Source: Prorocentrum cordatum (Eukaryota > Sar > Dinophyceae > Prorocentrales > Prorocentraceae). From it: a DNA stretch of 64,000 bases. Numbering within the stretch: position 1 is the stretch's first letter; the number at the start of each line of letters is the position of its first letter. Of this stretch, positions 21,761 through 33,630 are shown piece by piece. Location of the stretch: assembly GCA_963575745.1 (NCBI GenBank), contig CAUYUJ010000769.1, positions 106,001 to 170,000 on the forward strand. Direction: 5' to 3'. The translations under genes and the position numbers were made by a program. The notes beneath the pieces were generated by a model. It had not been told where the DNA came from. It was given only the letters and a program-made list of their open reading frames with translations, and ran no database searches.

Positions 21761-22134
21761 TCTGCTCTCGGTTCTCCAAAAAAAAGCGTCTGCGTAAACA
21801 GAAACTTTCGGAGGTCCTCGCGGCGGGGCCCCCCTGGCGGCGCCTCTGGCGCCGCCCCTGGCGCGCTCCGCGCGCCAGAAAGGGGGGTCCAGCACCATCC
21901 AAGATATCCCCGTGGATCCCAGAACAATTCAATGTGTATGCGCATTTTACTCCTTGGACTCTCCCTCTGATCCTCGTCCTCCCCCACCCGACCCCCAACG
22001 TCGTGCTTATTTTCACAAGGTGGAGCCCAGAAGGTCTCGACCCAAGCCCTGGGACCGGCTTTTTGCATCTTCGAACAATGTTTTGACGGTGCTGGGGCCT
22101 GCATGGTGAGGGACCCGGATATTCCAGAGATCTT

Positions 22135-22293
22135 ACAGGGCAATTTTTAATACATAGGTTTTTTAAACATATAAGATGTTTAATACATGATCAATTCATG
22201 AATCAAACTATGCATAAGCTCATTGCTGTTTTTCATGCTAAATCCCTGCAATTTTGATACATGTTCCGCACGCGGAGCATGTATCAAAAACGG
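22135..22293 (+). mobile_element. Hairpin-tailed TTTTAATACAT element, copy 1
   Basis: Starts ACAGGGCAATTTTTAATACA and ends with the hairpin ATACATGTTCCGCACGCGG plus AGCATGTATCAAAAAC. About 159 bp, AT-rich and non-coding. Related copies at 59797 and 63437. Confidence 0.83.
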
Positions 22294-22919
22294 CACTGCA
22301 CCGTCATGACCTCTTCACGGCGCGAGGAGGTCAGGCAGGAGAGCTCAGCATCAAGTCGATACGTCGGAGCGGCGATCGATCGGCGGAACATCGGCAGCCA
22401 AGCCAGGAGAAGTCGAATCGGCGGAAACAGGCAAGCTCGTTAGGCCTCCAGACCGAAATCCACACTGGAATCCGAAGTCGAATCGCATCGGAAGCTGGAG
22501 CTGATCGAGTTGGGGGAAGCGGAATGCGCCCTGTCAAGGGTCGCTGGGCGCTCTTGGCTCCCCCTCTGGGCCTCTCTTCGGCGACTGCAAAGGGTGTGGT
22601 TTGCAAAGGGTGTGGTTTGCAACCGGCACCCTGCGGGGCACCCTGGGGGGCGGGCGAGGACCTCGACAGAGCTCTCTGCCGCGCCCCGAGGAGGCCCGAC
22701 GAGGACAGCGTCGTGCCCCCCAGGCCCCGACGGTGCCGATCGCAAACCACACCCCGGCGCAACCGCACCCTTTGTAGTCGCCGCCTTTCTGGCCACCTCC
22801 GCAGACCTCTCCGCAGACCTCCGGGGGGGAGCTTCAAGGCGGGCGCCTGCCGCGGCTGCCTCCTCTCCTGCTCCGTGCTTCTGCCGCCCCTCCTCTCTCC
22901 TCCTCCCCCTAGCCAGTCC
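22294..22919. other. Unassigned GC-rich sequence
   Basis: Contains short direct repeats such as AAAGGGTGTGGTTTGC, repeated in tandem near 22588-22620. No gene. Confidence 0.35.
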
Positions 22920-23205
22920 CCTGCTCCTCCTCCTCCTCCTCCTCGTCCTCCTCCTCCTCCTCCTCCTCCTTCTCTCCTCCGGCTCCTCCTTCTTTCCTGC
23001 TGCCCCTCCTCCTCTCCTACTTCCCCCTCCTCTCTCCTTCTCCTCTCTCCTGCTGCCCCTCCTTCTCCTGCTCCCCCTCCTCTCTCCTGCTTCCCCTCCT
23101 CCTCCTCCTCCTCCTCCTCCTCCTCCTCGTCCTGCCCCTCCTTCTCCTTCTCCTCCTCCTCCTCCTCCTCCTTCTCCTGCTGTCGCTCCTGCTCCTCCTC
23201 CCCTC
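22860..23205. repeat. TCC-rich microsatellite
   Basis: Imperfect (TCC)n with CTC, CTG and TTC variants. Confidence 0.92.
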
Positions 23206-23931
23206 AAGGGGGGCGCTGCCGAGATATTTGATGACACGTCACCCCCTTCAGGGCCTGACCGGAAAGGGTCGGGGATCGCCTCCGATCACTAGTGGAGCTT
23301 GGCCTTTTTGGGGCCTGGGGGTTTGGGTTTTGCCACGGCGTTCCTGGACGCCCTGTGGCCCTCGGGGTGGCAAGCTGGCGGCGGCACAAGCGACTAAGCT
23401 ACTCACAAGCTGCTCGCACGCCCACGGTATTCTGAAATCCGCGGGCTCCGCTCTGCAACGGAGGGTCTGCAGAGCTCAGGGAGCCAAGACTTCCTCCTCC
23501 TCCGCCCTCCATCTCCGCCTTTGCTTCTGCTGCCCAACCTTCTCGACTCAAGAGCAGCAGGAAAAGAGAACTCACCTGCTGGACGGCTGCCAACCCCCTG
23601 GCGAGCCAGCATGTCAAGTACATAGACGTTGCGGCTCGAGCCCGAGGAACGAAGTCGATGTCCAGCTGTGACGCAGGTTGTGATGTTTTGCTCGGGTACT
23701 GAAGACAGCCAAGAATCACCGAGCCCCTTCCGAAACCAAAGCGCTACTGATTTCGTCGCTTCGGGTGTATGGGGAGGACGGCAACTACCCTCCGTAGCAG
23801 TGGGTGCGACTCTGGACGTGCCTTCCTCTTCTGCCTCTGCTTCCTTCTCCTGCTCCCACGCGGCACACGCAACCTGCGAGCCCCTGCCCGACACCTTGCA
23901 AACGTGGAACAACGTAAGCGACGGAACATAA

Positions 23932-24095
23932 TGAAGGGGCCCTGAGACACACAAGTAAACACACACAAATCGCAGGATCCCCCATAGTTTCCCATATTTT
24001 CTGGGCTTCTGTCTTGCCCCTCACTTCCCATATTTTCCAATATTTTCTGGGGGATCGGCGATGAATTGTGTCTGTGTGCTTCTTTCCCTCTCCTA
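23932..24095 (+). mobile_element. 160-bp TGAAGGGGC...CTCCTGA element, copy 1
   Basis: Begins TGAAGGGGCCCTGAGACAC, has CCCATATTTTCTGGGCTT, TTCCCATATTTTCC and GATCGGCGATGAATTGTGTC, and ends in a diverged pyrimidine tail. Flanking duplication not clear. Confidence 0.85.
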
Positions 24096-24291
24096 ATGCG
24101 TTGACCGCCACCTCTCCTTCGCCCTCCTCCTGAGCGCTGCACGCTGGTGGCATCGGGGTTCGATCTGCGGCATCCGCCGCTGGAGCGAACTTTATCAAAC
24201 TAAGATATAATATATACGTTTACGACCACCCTTCGGGTGATAAGGAGGTTGTGGGGGGGGGAGGGGGGGGAGGGGGAGGGAACCAACATCT

Positions 24292-24960
24292 GACTCAATC
24301 GAGCCCACTATCGATCTCACTCAACGGGACACCACGGGACACCTCGGGGCACCACATCGATCTCAATATCGACCTCACTCAACGGGACACCACGGGCCAC
24401 CACGGAACACCGCGGGACACCTCTCGATCTCACTATCGGTCTCACTATCGGTCTCACTATCGGTCTCAGTATCGATCCCACAATCGATCTCAATATCGAT
24501 CTCACTATCGATCTCACTCAACGGGACACCACGGGACACCTCGGGACACCTGTCGATCTCACTATCGATCTCACTCATCGGGGCACCACAGGACACCACG
24601 GGACACCTCGGGGCATCACATCGATCTCACCATCGATCTCACCATCGATCCCACTCAACGGGACACCACGGGGCACCACATCGATGTCAACATCGATCTC
24701 ACTATCGATCTCACTCAACGGGACACCACGGGACACCACGGGACACCTCGGAGCACCACATCGATCTCAATATCGATCTCACCATCGATCTCACTATCGA
24801 TCTCACTCAACGGGACACCACGGGACACCACGGGACACCGCGGGGCACCACATCGATGTCAACATCGATCTCGCTATCGATCTCACTCAACGGGACATCG
24901 CGGGACACCAGGGGACACCACGGGACACCCGCGGGACATCAGCGGGACACCGCGCGGCAC
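24292..24960 (+). repeat. Composite satellite: ATCGATCTCACT and GGGACACCAC units
   Basis: Two alternating short units, a 12-mer (CTCACTATCGAT) and a 10-mer (GGGACACCAC), form a higher-order pattern with several repeats of CTCACTCAACGGGACACC. It reads as Arg-Ser-His-Tyr repeats but is not a gene. Confidence 0.95.
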
Positions 24961-25146
24961 CGGCCGCCGGAGGAGAAACATTAGGTCTGGCCGCGGCCCA
25001 GCCACAGGAGGATTTCCTCTCGTCCGCCCACGCAGCGTCGCCTCGCCCGCACGCGCGCACGGCACGCACGACGCGAACCCGAAACCGAAATCGATTTCCC
25101 GGTAGGGGGGGTCTCCGTTTCACGTCGGACTCACCCCCCCGACCTC

Positions 25147-25148
<2 letters not shown>
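24961..25148. other. Unique GC-rich spacer
   Basis: No gene or repeat recognised between the satellite and the AT tract. Confidence 0.4.
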
Positions 25149-25190
<42 letters not shown>

Positions 25191-25280
25191 GTGCATATAT
25201 ATATGTATATATATATATATATGTACATGCATACGTGTGTGTGTGCGTCGATGTATATGTATGTGTAAATATAGGAACTT
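25149..25280. repeat. TA/TATG dinucleotide tract
   Basis: (TA)n to about 25,180, then TATG/TGTA-rich DNA. Confidence 0.95.
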
Positions 25281-25364
25281 CAAGTGGTTTATGTTTTCTC
25301 ACTTCCCTCCGTATGCAGGCCCGACGACGCACAAACCGACAAGAGGAGGAGGGGGAGGGGAGAA

Positions 25365-25380
25365 AAAGAGAGAGAGAGAG

Positions 25381-25472
<92 letters not shown>

Positions 25473-25490
25473 GGAACGAGAGAGAGAAAG
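25365..25490. repeat. GA dinucleotide tract
   Basis: (GA)n with an embedded short (TA)n at its left end. Confidence 0.97.
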
Positions 25491-25577
25491 AGAAATCACA
25501 TAAGCAATATGTATACATTTATGTATAAAGATGTGTGTACATATAGACACATATGCATATATGCATGGAAAGGGAAA

Positions 25578-25578
25578 T

Positions 25579-25626
<48 letters not shown>

Positions 25627-25772
25627 AAAAAACAAAAGAGAAAGAGAGAGAGAGAGAGAGAACGAGAGAGAGAAAGAGAGAGGGAGAGAGAGAGAGAGAG
25701 AGAGAGAGAAAGAAAAAAAAATGAGAGAGAGAGAGAGAGAGAACGCAGAAAGAGAGAGAGAGAGAGAGAGAG
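25578..25772. repeat. GA dinucleotide tract, second block
   Basis: (GA)n with AAAAAA interruptions; all Arg/Glu-rich frames here are artefacts. Confidence 0.97.
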
Positions 25773-26297
25773 GAACGACGCCCCGACAGGGCGGGCGGAG
25801 GGCGGGGTTCGCCGCAGCAGTGCTCCTCAGCCACTCGGCGGGGCGCAGCGTGCTCGTTGGAGAAGGACTGGTCGAAACACTCTCAAACGACGACGGCGCA
25901 ACAACAGCAAGAGGAGGAACCGAAGGAGTACGAGCACGAAAAGCAGCGGCGGAGGAGAGGGGCACCAGAGGAATAGCAGAAAACACACCAGAGCAGCAAC
26001 AAAAGCAGCAACAGCAACAACAAAACCGCATTCCTGGCGATCCTGGCATTCCTGGCAAACCGGATGCTTGCGAGCGCCGTGGCATGCTTGTGGACACCAA
26101 ATCGTGCGTGTCAGCACCAAGGCACGCGTGTGAACAGAGCGCCATGCCTTAGGTGGAACCGGCACCGCCCACGAGTACGTTCGTTGCTGTTACAGGGGGG
26201 GGGGGGGGGGAAATCCCGGTTCAACTAATCCGCCGGCCCCCTTGTGGGGCCACCAGGCTGCACGGCTAAGCTTCGCAGTTTCCTGTGCCAGTTGCAG
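25773..26297. other. Unassigned; contains a short CAG/CAA-rich stretch
   Basis: A (CAGCAACAA)-like run lies near 25,990-26,030 and a 14-base G-run near 26,200. No gene. Confidence 0.4.
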
Positions 26298-26408
26298 CTT
26301 CCGACACTGCTTCGCGGCGGCGCCCAGGCCTCATGATTTAGCTTTTGCATCTCCCATTATCCGAGAGAGGGGGCCCGCGGCAGGCGGCGAAACCCTTACG
26401 GATAAAAA
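26298..26408 (+). repeat. Dispersed repeat, copy 2 (see 2117)
   Basis: Same order and orientation as 2117-2226, substantially diverged. Confidence 0.58.
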
Positions 26409-26889
26409 ACTCACTCCCTCTGGCACGAAGTGGAATGCTCCAAAGCTTACACCTGCGCTGCTGCAGCCAAGATTGTGCAAGCGCTTACGTTTCTGAGGGG
26501 CCCAGACCACGCGGCCCCGCGAGTGTTGGATTGAACCTGCGCTTTTGTTAGCTCTCGCAGCCTTTGTGACTGCCTCCCGTTCACCTATGTTTTCATGCCT
26601 GGCTACGCATCTGGAGCATGACTAGGCGCGCAGGCTGTCCCCGGCCTCCCGAGCCTTAGGGGGGCTCCCCGTGAGTTGTGTGGTGTTGACGGCGGGTCCT
26701 CTGGACGCTGTACCCGCCCCAAACGGGCCAACGGAGCTCCGAGAAGCCCCCCAGAGTGTTAATATTTTTCATAATTCAATTTGAACAGATGTCACTTTGA
26801 ATTTATATCAGGTCAATACTGAAAAAAACGCTGTCATCACATGTCCAAAAAATATTGAGTCGATATTCTTTATATTTAGAAGTTTTGGC

Positions 26890-27240
26890 CGCAGAGACGT
26901 CCCCAGAGTTTCCCAAGACGCCCACGACGGCCCCAAGACGGCCCGAAACGCCTCCAAGACGCCCCAAGAGGCCTCCAACAGCACTCCTAAGAGAGGGTCC
27001 AGGGAAGCACGACTCACTGATTTCACACAAGTGTTCGAAGGACTTGGGTGTTTCCGCCTTTGGGGTTCCCGACGCTCCCAGACACCCCAAGAAGCAGCCC
27101 AGATGCCCCCCCCAAAGGGGTGTCGAGATGGCTCAAGGGGCTCCCCAAAACGGCTCCAACGAGCCCCAAGCACGTCCGCCCAGAAGGGGTATCCCCAAGA
27201 GGCCCGGATGAGGCCCTAAAGAATACTCCACGAAAGCCCA
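26890..27240 (+). repeat. Degenerate CCAAGANGGC short-period repeat, copy 3
   Basis: Contains CCCAAGACGGCCCG, CTCCAAGACGCCCC, then a non-repetitive centre with ACTCACTGATTTC and CCCGACGCTCCCAG, then more short units. The centre matches the 13780-14260 copy. Confidence 0.65.
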
Positions 27241-27437
27241 GGGAAGTCCAACCAGAGAGCAGAAGCAAAGCCACGACCAGCGAGGAGCAACGTCGCAGAC
27301 GTGAAGCACTCCGGGAACAACGTGATGACGATCGCCACCCGAGAGCAACATCGGAGAAGAAGAAGAAGGCATGCAACAAAAAAGGCGATGAACCCGGCCG
27401 ACAGACCCGGGCACAACCCACCAGAGGGTCGGCCCTG

Positions 27438-27500
27438 CTCCTCCTCCTCCTTCTCCTCCTCCCCCTCCTCCTCCTCCTCCTCCTCCTCCTCCTCCTCCTT
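27438..27500. repeat. TCC microsatellite
   Basis: (TCC)n with CTC and TTC variants. Confidence 0.93.
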
Positions 27501-27737
27501 TGAACCGCAGCTCAGACACGGTGGCGGGATAGGCAGAAGGCCATATGTCAAGGAAACGGCGGACAGCCCAGGAGCCGATCTTCTCCCATTACTTCAAGAT
27601 CGCAGCGAAAACTGACTCCGCCTATGCTCCGCACGAACACATCACAAATGGTCACAACCATCACGTCGTGGTCGCGACTGTTCGACACTCACGCCGCTGC
27701 GTTGGTGCTGCACGCTGCTCGCTGGTAAGCCGCACTA

Positions 27738-27938
27738 CTCGGCGGCAGGCGAGGGGGGGAAGTGAGAAGGAGAAGGCCCTCTCAGAGGGGTCGGAAGTCC
27801 CCAGCCTTCCGAGAAGTTTTTTTCTGAGCCTTGCCCGAAAACAGAGACAGCTCCTCGGAGGGCGCGAGGGCTTCTAAGAAGTCCCGCCTCTGAGAAGGCC
27901 TTCTCCTTCTCACTTCTCCCCCTCGCCCGCCGCCGCAC
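27738..27938. repeat. Fold-back element with about 45-bp arms
   Basis: Left arm GGCGAGGGGGGAAGTGAGAA and GGAGAAGGCC; right arm GGCCTTCTCCTTCTCACTTC and CCCCTCGCC. The centre carries further GAAG/CTTC pairing. A differently spaced relative of the AGAAGGCC motif occurs at 52556-52697. Confidence 0.85.
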
Positions 27939-28104
27939 TGCGGAAGGACAACTCTCGTGGGGCGGCGGCAGAGGCCAGAAGCTTCCATAAACGGCTCTCT
28001 TCACCTGCTGCAGAGGCAGAAGCCCTGGACAACGCCGCCTCCCCTCCCCGGAGTGCAGGTCATATCGATCGCTCCCATCACAGCTTCTCCTCCTCCTCCT
28101 CCTT

Positions 28105-28322
28105 TGTCAATATCGCCCACGTTTCATTGCGTTTTCATGTGTGTATGCAATGTTAGTTGCATTGTTTATTAGCACAGTGTTTGATTATGGTTGGACCGGT
28201 GCCGTTTGATGTTCAGGGGCCCCTGAGTCACAGGAAAAGGTTGGGTATTCTTTCCCAGATTATCAAGATAATCAGATCACGTACATCCCGAGACAGACCT
28301 AGTGTGCTGCCATCGGTTGAGA
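28105..28322 (+). repeat. 5' long terminal repeat (218 bp)
   Basis: Starts TGTCAATATCG and ends CATCGGTTGAGA. The termini form an imperfect inverted repeat (TGTCAA / TTGAGA). By eye it differs from the 3' LTR at about 11 of 218 positions (about 95% identity). Promoter and poly-A signals must lie here by family rule; none is obvious. Confidence 0.93.
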
Positions 28323-28323
28323 T

Positions 28324-28338
28324 TGGTAGCGGAGCCAG
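28324..28338 (+). promoter_or_regulatory. Primer binding site, tRNA-iMet-like
   Basis: TGGTAGCGGAGCCAG follows the 5' LTR after one base. It matches the common copia site TGGTATCAGAGCCAG, complementary to the 3' end of initiator methionine tRNA, at 13 of 15 positions. Confidence 0.75.
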
Positions 28339-28377
28339 AGATCCACACCCATCTCCGGCCTCCCCGTCGCCGCCGCC

Positions 28378-30141
28378 ATGCCCGCTGGCGCGACGCCGCC
28401 CCGCGGACCGGCGAAGCCGCCAAGACCGCCGCCGGCGAAACCGCCGGGCACCCCGCCCCCTGCCGCCGCTGCCGCTTCGGCTGCCAGCGGCGTGGGCCCT
28501 GCTGCCGCGGCCACCTGGGTCCCCGGCAGCGAGGGCGACGAGGCAGCCTACGCCGAGGAGTGGGCTGGCTGGACGGGCGGAGGCTGGTGGCGCCAGGAGA
28601 GTTCAACCTGGGACGGGGGAAGAGGACTCGATGCTGGCCTGTCCAAGACGGCGCCAAGCTACGAGCTGCTGAAGACCGACGGCTACCGAGTTTTCAGACG
28701 AAAGCTAGAGGTCTTCGAAAGGTGCTGCCGCAAGCGCGGCACGACCGCCATCAGCGAAGGAGCTTTTCTGGTCATGAACTCGCTACAAGGAGAGGCGGCC
28801 GAGGCTACGGAGGAGATCGACCTGGACCTGCTAGAGACAGACGAGGCCTTCAGGCCGCTGTTCAAGGTCCTGGACGAGTACTACAATTACGACAACCAGA
28901 CTGAGCTGCCAGCCCGGACGGATCAGTTCTTCGGCAGGTTCGCCCGCCAGGAGAAGGAATCCATGAAGTTGTACTGCCTACGCCATCAGCGCGACATCAG
29001 GAAGCTGAAGGAAGTGGGCATGGAGATTCCAGATATGCTAGCGGGCTGGCACCTCCTCACGAGAGCGGCGATCCCACCGTCAGGCGCCGCCCAGGATCGG
29101 AGCCTATGCGTAGACGGCCTCAGCTGGCAGAAGGTGAAGAAGGCTTTGCTCGACACGTACGGAGCCGAGGGTCTGCCCGACAAGCGCGACATCAAACGAG
29201 TGGAGAAGATGCTGCTCGGGCAGAACGCCAAGGACGACGCTCACTACACAAACGACTACGAATGGGAGCGAGGCCTGAGCTACGAAGACACGTACCTGGA
29301 GGAGGAAGAGTATGAAGACGAAGCTGAGTACGAGTACGAAGACGTAGACGAGGAGGCCGAGATCGCGGAGGAGCTGCCGCAGGATGTCGAGGACGCTCAG
29401 CTCGCGTGCGACGAGGCCTATCTGAGTTTCGTGGATGCAAAGAAGCGCGTGGCTGAGATCGCGAAGTCCAGAGGCTTCTACCCGATCGTCGCCGTGGCGC
29501 CCGACAACAACTACCGTGAAGCACGACCGGCCCGAGCCCCAGGCAAAGGCAAGGGACGTGGACGCGGCAAAGGTAAAGGCAAGGGATCTAATCAGCCACG
29601 ACGAGATCCATCAGCGTTCAAGTTCCCGAAAACCCCGTTTTCCCGCTCGCCGGCTGCATCGAGTGCGGGATCGACCGGGACGGGCTCGACGCAGCAGCGC
29701 GGCCCGAGGTTCAAGAGGTTCCGTCACGGCGGGTTCACCAGGACGGAGACCGAGTCAGGCAACATGGTCGAGGACGTCGAGACGTTGGAGTACGCGACTT
29801 CGACCGAGGAGGTGTTCCTGCTGACAGTCGGCAAGGGCATCAACGACGGAGGCGCAACGCGGCCCGTCATGGGCGACAAGGTCTGGGCGCAGTGGGAGGA
29901 GCTGCTGCGCGTGGAGCAGTTGCTGCACGAGGTCAAGTATGAGAAGAGTGATCGACGGTTCAGGTTCGGAGACGGTAAGACGCTGGAGGCAAAGAAGGCA
30001 GTGGCGTTGTCGGTGTGGCCGTCCGGAATCAAGAAGCAAGTCACCATCCACCTCGTCGAAGGGTGGGCGCCGCTGCTCTCGCCAGGCCCTGCATGGAGGA
30101 GTAGGGTCTCATTCAGGACTACCGAGCAGGCGCGTTCATGA
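28378..30141 (+). pseudogene. copia Gag and protease-like region
   Basis: A 587-codon frame from the first ATG after the primer site, opening with a Pro/Ala-rich leader (residues 1-75). A Gag-like helical region follows (about 95-290, starting DGYRVFRRKLEVFERC), then an acidic stretch (about 300-335) and a basic nucleic-acid-binding run (KGKGRGRGKGKGKG, about 390). No CCHC knuckle is seen. Near residue 490 the motif NDGGATRPVMG (29842-29874) occupies the protease active-site place: D-G-G instead of the usual D-S/T-G, followed by FRFGDGKTLEAKKAV. The frame ends early at 30,141; protein similarity continues in another frame as GLIQDYRAGAFMMKD from about 30,105. Confidence 0.8.
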
Positions 30142-30440
30142 TGAAGGACCTTCTCGACAAAGGTTTGATGAAGTCCGAGCGTGATGAGAAAGGCCACTTC
30201 ATCATTGACTTGTTGGGCAGCGCCGGGAAGGAAGCAGACGACGCCATGAACGAGGGCGCTCCCACGGACGGCGAGGAGAGCAGCGACGACTCGACGGACA
30301 AGGACTCGGAGGGGAGCTCGGTGAAGGGAGAGACCGACGATGGCAGCGACTCGTCGGTGCCCGACGCCGACGCCTACTACCTCGAGACCGTCCCGGAGTT
30401 CTACGACATCGGTAGCGACGACGAGGCGCAGACGACCGAT
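30105..30440 (+). pseudogene. copia polyprotein segment, Asp/Ser/Glu-rich linker
   Basis: Continues Gag-Pol in the third frame after a frame change near 30,100: GLIQDYRAGAFMMKDLLDK, then an acidic Ser/Asp/Glu stretch to about 30,430. A further change near 30,440 moves coding to MGFSDMDADTYSDLI, and another near 30,675 to KPDDIFFAPPCRIW. It is the protease-to-integrase linker; no named domain is seen. Confidence 0.7.
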
Positions 30441-30674
30441 GGGGTTCTCAGACATGGACGCGGACACCTACTCAGACCTGATCTTGGCCCTGGAGCAAGC
30501 GGAGACCGACATGAAGGATGCGCTCAGAGGACCCCGCGAACGCGCGGTCTGGGAGGTCTTCGTGGACCAAGGGGCTTTGTCGGAGGAGCTGCTGGAGTTC
30601 CCGCAGGTCAAGGTGATCCAGTTCAGGCTGGCTGACGGCTGGGACTTTTCCAAGCCCAGCGTGATTCGTAGCTT

Positions 30675-32075
30675 CAGAAGCCCGATGACATCTTCTTCGC
30701 ACCCCCATGCAGGATCTGGTGTTCTTGGCAACATGTCAATGAGAAGCTGTCGGAGGAACGCGCGAAGGAGATCAACCTCACCAGACAGAGAGAGGAAAAG
30801 ACGTTCCTCAAGATGGTTCGGGATTCTTTTGTGAAGCAGCAGAACGGTGGACGTCATGCGTATGTAGAAGGCCCGTGGCAAGGGCTACGCTGGCAGACCA
30901 AGACCTGGCAGACGCTACCTGGATTCCACTGCCGGCTCGACCAGTGCAGGCTGGGCGCGAAGTTCGAGATCAAGGGTAAGTTCATGCCGTACCAGAAGCC
31001 CACGCGACTCCAGTCCACGAACAAGGAGCTTGTTCACCACATGAACATGAAATGCAGCTGTACCGAGGAGCACGTGGTCTTACGCGGCAAGAATGCCCAG
31101 CAGGCTCAGAACTACCCGAGACCGGTGGCGCGAAGGATGGCCTACTTGATCGCCTATCAGGGCATGGCCGACGACATTGAGGATATCAACACCGCCGAGG
31201 AGGTCTCCCAGGACATCGACGCCATCGAGTACACCGACGTGATGCAGGGGCTGATGAAGCGTTTCAATGTGTCGACGATCAGGGCGGTCAAGCGCGCTCA
31301 CATCAGCCTGGGCCACCCCTCCAACGCGGCGCTGGCGACCGCCATGAAGCACGCGAAGGCCCCGGCCGAGTGGCTTCAGTGTGCCAAGCTCTTGCAGTGT
31401 GAAGTTTGCCTGAGCAGGCAACGACCTCGAGCAGTGCGCGTAGCTGTACTGCCGAAAGCTAAACGGTTCAACGAGGTCGTGAACACCGACGTCTACTACG
31501 TCACCTGGAAGAACAAGGAACGAAATATCTTGGCCATGATGGATGAGTTCACGCGCTACGAAGTGGATTACCCGATCGCGAAGGAGACTTTCAAGAAGGA
31601 GGTGAAGCTGTTTCAGAAATTGTGGATCAGCTGGGCTGGCAAGCCCGACGCCATGAGGATGGACATGGCAGGCTCGCACGCGTCAAGAAAGATGCACCAG
31701 TGGATGAGCAAGCACAACATCACACTCGACCTGATCCCGAATGGCGCGCACCACAAGCTCGGACTCATGGGGCGCAACCATGCGGTCAGGAGGGAGCAGC
31801 TCAGCAAGTGCCACCTGCAGTTTCCCGACGACTCGCTCAAGACCGCGCTCAGGATGACCGCCAGCCATCGGAACATCTTACGCAACGTGCACGGGCATTC
31901 GCCCGCGACGCTGGTGCTGGGCACACAGCCCAAGGTGCCTGGCGCGTTATGCGACGAGGACTTCGGCCTGGCGAAGCAGGCCGCGCTGGTCGATCCCAAG
32001 AGCGAGGTGCACGAGATGATGGTCAGGCGCGCTGCGGCGGGGACGGCTTTCATCGAGGCCAACTGCTGTTGGCGC
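30675..32075 (+). pseudogene. copia integrase
   Basis: Open from about 30,672 in one frame. A leader (KPDDIFFAPPCRIWCSWQHV) is followed by a zinc-binding-like segment (HISLGHPSN ... CEVC) and the RNase H-fold core. The first two catalytic acids are clear: VNTDVYYV (Asp 31488-31490) and MRMDMAGSH (Asp 31662-31664). The third, expected as Glu in the LGLxERNHAVRRE-type block, reads LGLMGRNHAVRRE with Gly at 31770-31772, one base from a Glu codon. Integrase joins the cDNA to host DNA; without the Glu it should be inactive. The frame is lost near 32,070. Confidence 0.83.
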
Positions 32076-32362
32076 GCAGCAGGCCGACGCGCCGCGAGTG
32101 CCAGATCGGCGAATGGGTCTACTTCTGGCGACCCGAGATGTCGACGGGCCTGGAGAAGTGCCACTGGCATGGCCCGGCGCTGGTGGCGGCGGTGGAGTCG
32201 AAGGTCAAAGAGGACGACGTGATGCACACGTCCGTGGTGTGGGTCACGCACGGGCGCACGATCTACCGATGCACGGTGGAGCAGCTCCGTCCCGAGCTGT
32301 CCAGTGAGACCCGAGAGCGAGAAGGACGACGCGAGGATCCCGACAGCCCACTCAGAAGCTGA
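32063..32362 (+). pseudogene. copia integrase C-terminal part, shifted frame
   Basis: Continues the integrase in another frame with RRECQIGEWVYFWRPEMS and GRTIYRCTVEQLRPELS, the DNA-binding and connection region of copia integrases. Stop at 32,362. Confidence 0.75.
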
Positions 32363-32499
32363 GGAGGGCGCTCAGGCGGATCAAGGGGACCTGCAGCTTC
32401 AGTGACCTCGCCGAGGGGGGCCAGCGACCCCAGTGCGACGACGCCCTGGGCGACACGGGCGCGCAGCAGCCCGGCGCCCACGGACACCGCGATGGAGAT

Positions 32500-33630
32500 C
32501 GAGTTGGACAAGAACGAGAGGAGCCGAGTGGAGCGGCTGCCGCGGCAGCTCCCGAGGCCCACCAGCCAGCCGAGGCTGGCGAGGAGGCGGCTCCAGACCC
32601 CGCACCTGCGGGGGCCAGCGCTGCGCGAGAGCGTGGCAACGCTGCGAGGGGGCCGAGTAGAGTCCACATCGAGGCGATGGCCAAGAGGGGCATCGAGGAG
32701 GCTGAGAAGCTGGACGGCATCCCCTTGGCAAAACGCGCCCGCATGTCGTGGGCCAGGCTCGCGCCGCAGCAGGAGGAGTCATGTCTCATCGGGGAGGTGG
32801 GCGACGAGATGATGTTGTTGGAGGAACCCACCGGAACAATCTACATGCTGCCTTTCAAGAGGAAGGCCCCCGCCATCGTGGAGGGGGGGCTCACGCCCGA
32901 AGAGCGGGGGCAGTTCTACGCAGCCAAGCTGGGGGCCCTCGAGGTGTTCAACAAGAACGACGGCTCGGAACCCATCGACGAGGCGGAGGTGGACCCAGCG
33001 GCGTGTTGCCCGCTACGCTTCTTGCTGAAGTGGAAAGTGGAGGACGGGCAGCGAGTGGCCAACGCGCGAGTGCTCTACCGGGGTTTCAAGCACGTGGCCG
33101 AGGGCCAGCTCGACAAGGAGGCGCCCACTTTGAGCAGGCTTGGCCGGCATACGGTCATGCTGTGGGCAGCCTTGAGGAAGTGGAGGCTGTTCGGTGCGGA
33201 TGTGAAGTCCGCGTTCCTGCAGGCCGAGGACGTCAGCGCTCGCGGCGTCAAGCTGTGCGCGAGCCCGACGAAGGAGATGAGGGACATGCTTGTGCACCAT
33301 ATCGGCCTACAGCCAGGACAGTCGCTCAAGATGATCAAGCCTTGCTTTGGGGGCCCGCGGTCGCCCAAGCTCTGGCGCTACCGCTCCGACGAAGTCACGA
33401 AGGAGATCGGGTTCAAGAACCGCTGGCTCGAGGATTGCTTGCTGCTGTCCTTGCGGGCCGCGCGACCCTCGGACGACCGGTTCGACGCGTGTAGCTTCGA
33501 CGGCCAGACGTTCGTGGTGGACGGGCTGATCGGCAAGCACGTGGGCGACTTCATCGGCTGCGGCGAGAACGTGAGTTGCGAGGATGACCTGCGCGCCAAG
33601 CTGGACGACGCCGAAGTGCTTCCAGGCGCG
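32500..33630 (+). pseudogene. copia reverse transcriptase
   Basis: Open from about 32,500 (Ala/Pro/Glu-rich linker), then MAKRGIEEAEKLDGIPL at 32,677. RT blocks: FLLKWKVEDGQRVANARVLYRGFKH, motif A FGADVKSAFLQAED (catalytic Asp 33199-33201) and a FGGPRSPKLWRY block where copia elements usually have YGLKQAPRxW. The catalytic box reads KHVGDFIG instead of the family's xVDD, with Gly at 33544-33546 where the first Asp is expected; one base change from GAC explains it. The enzyme copies element RNA into cDNA; loss of that Asp should abolish it. Coding moves frame near 33,620. Confidence 0.85.

Noticed and set aside
20280-22086. Frames of 300-595 codons rich in Glu, Gly, Arg, Leu, Ser or Pro
   Set aside because: They are translations of the GGA array in its six frames plus neighbouring GC-rich DNA.
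22254-23231. 325-codon plus-strand frame
   Set aside because: Second half is a TCC array; first half overlaps the end of a hairpin element and has no domain.
24292-24960. CRISPR-like look of short repeats with spacers
   Set aside because: Units are contiguous with no unique spacers of constant length, and the context is eukaryotic. It is a satellite.
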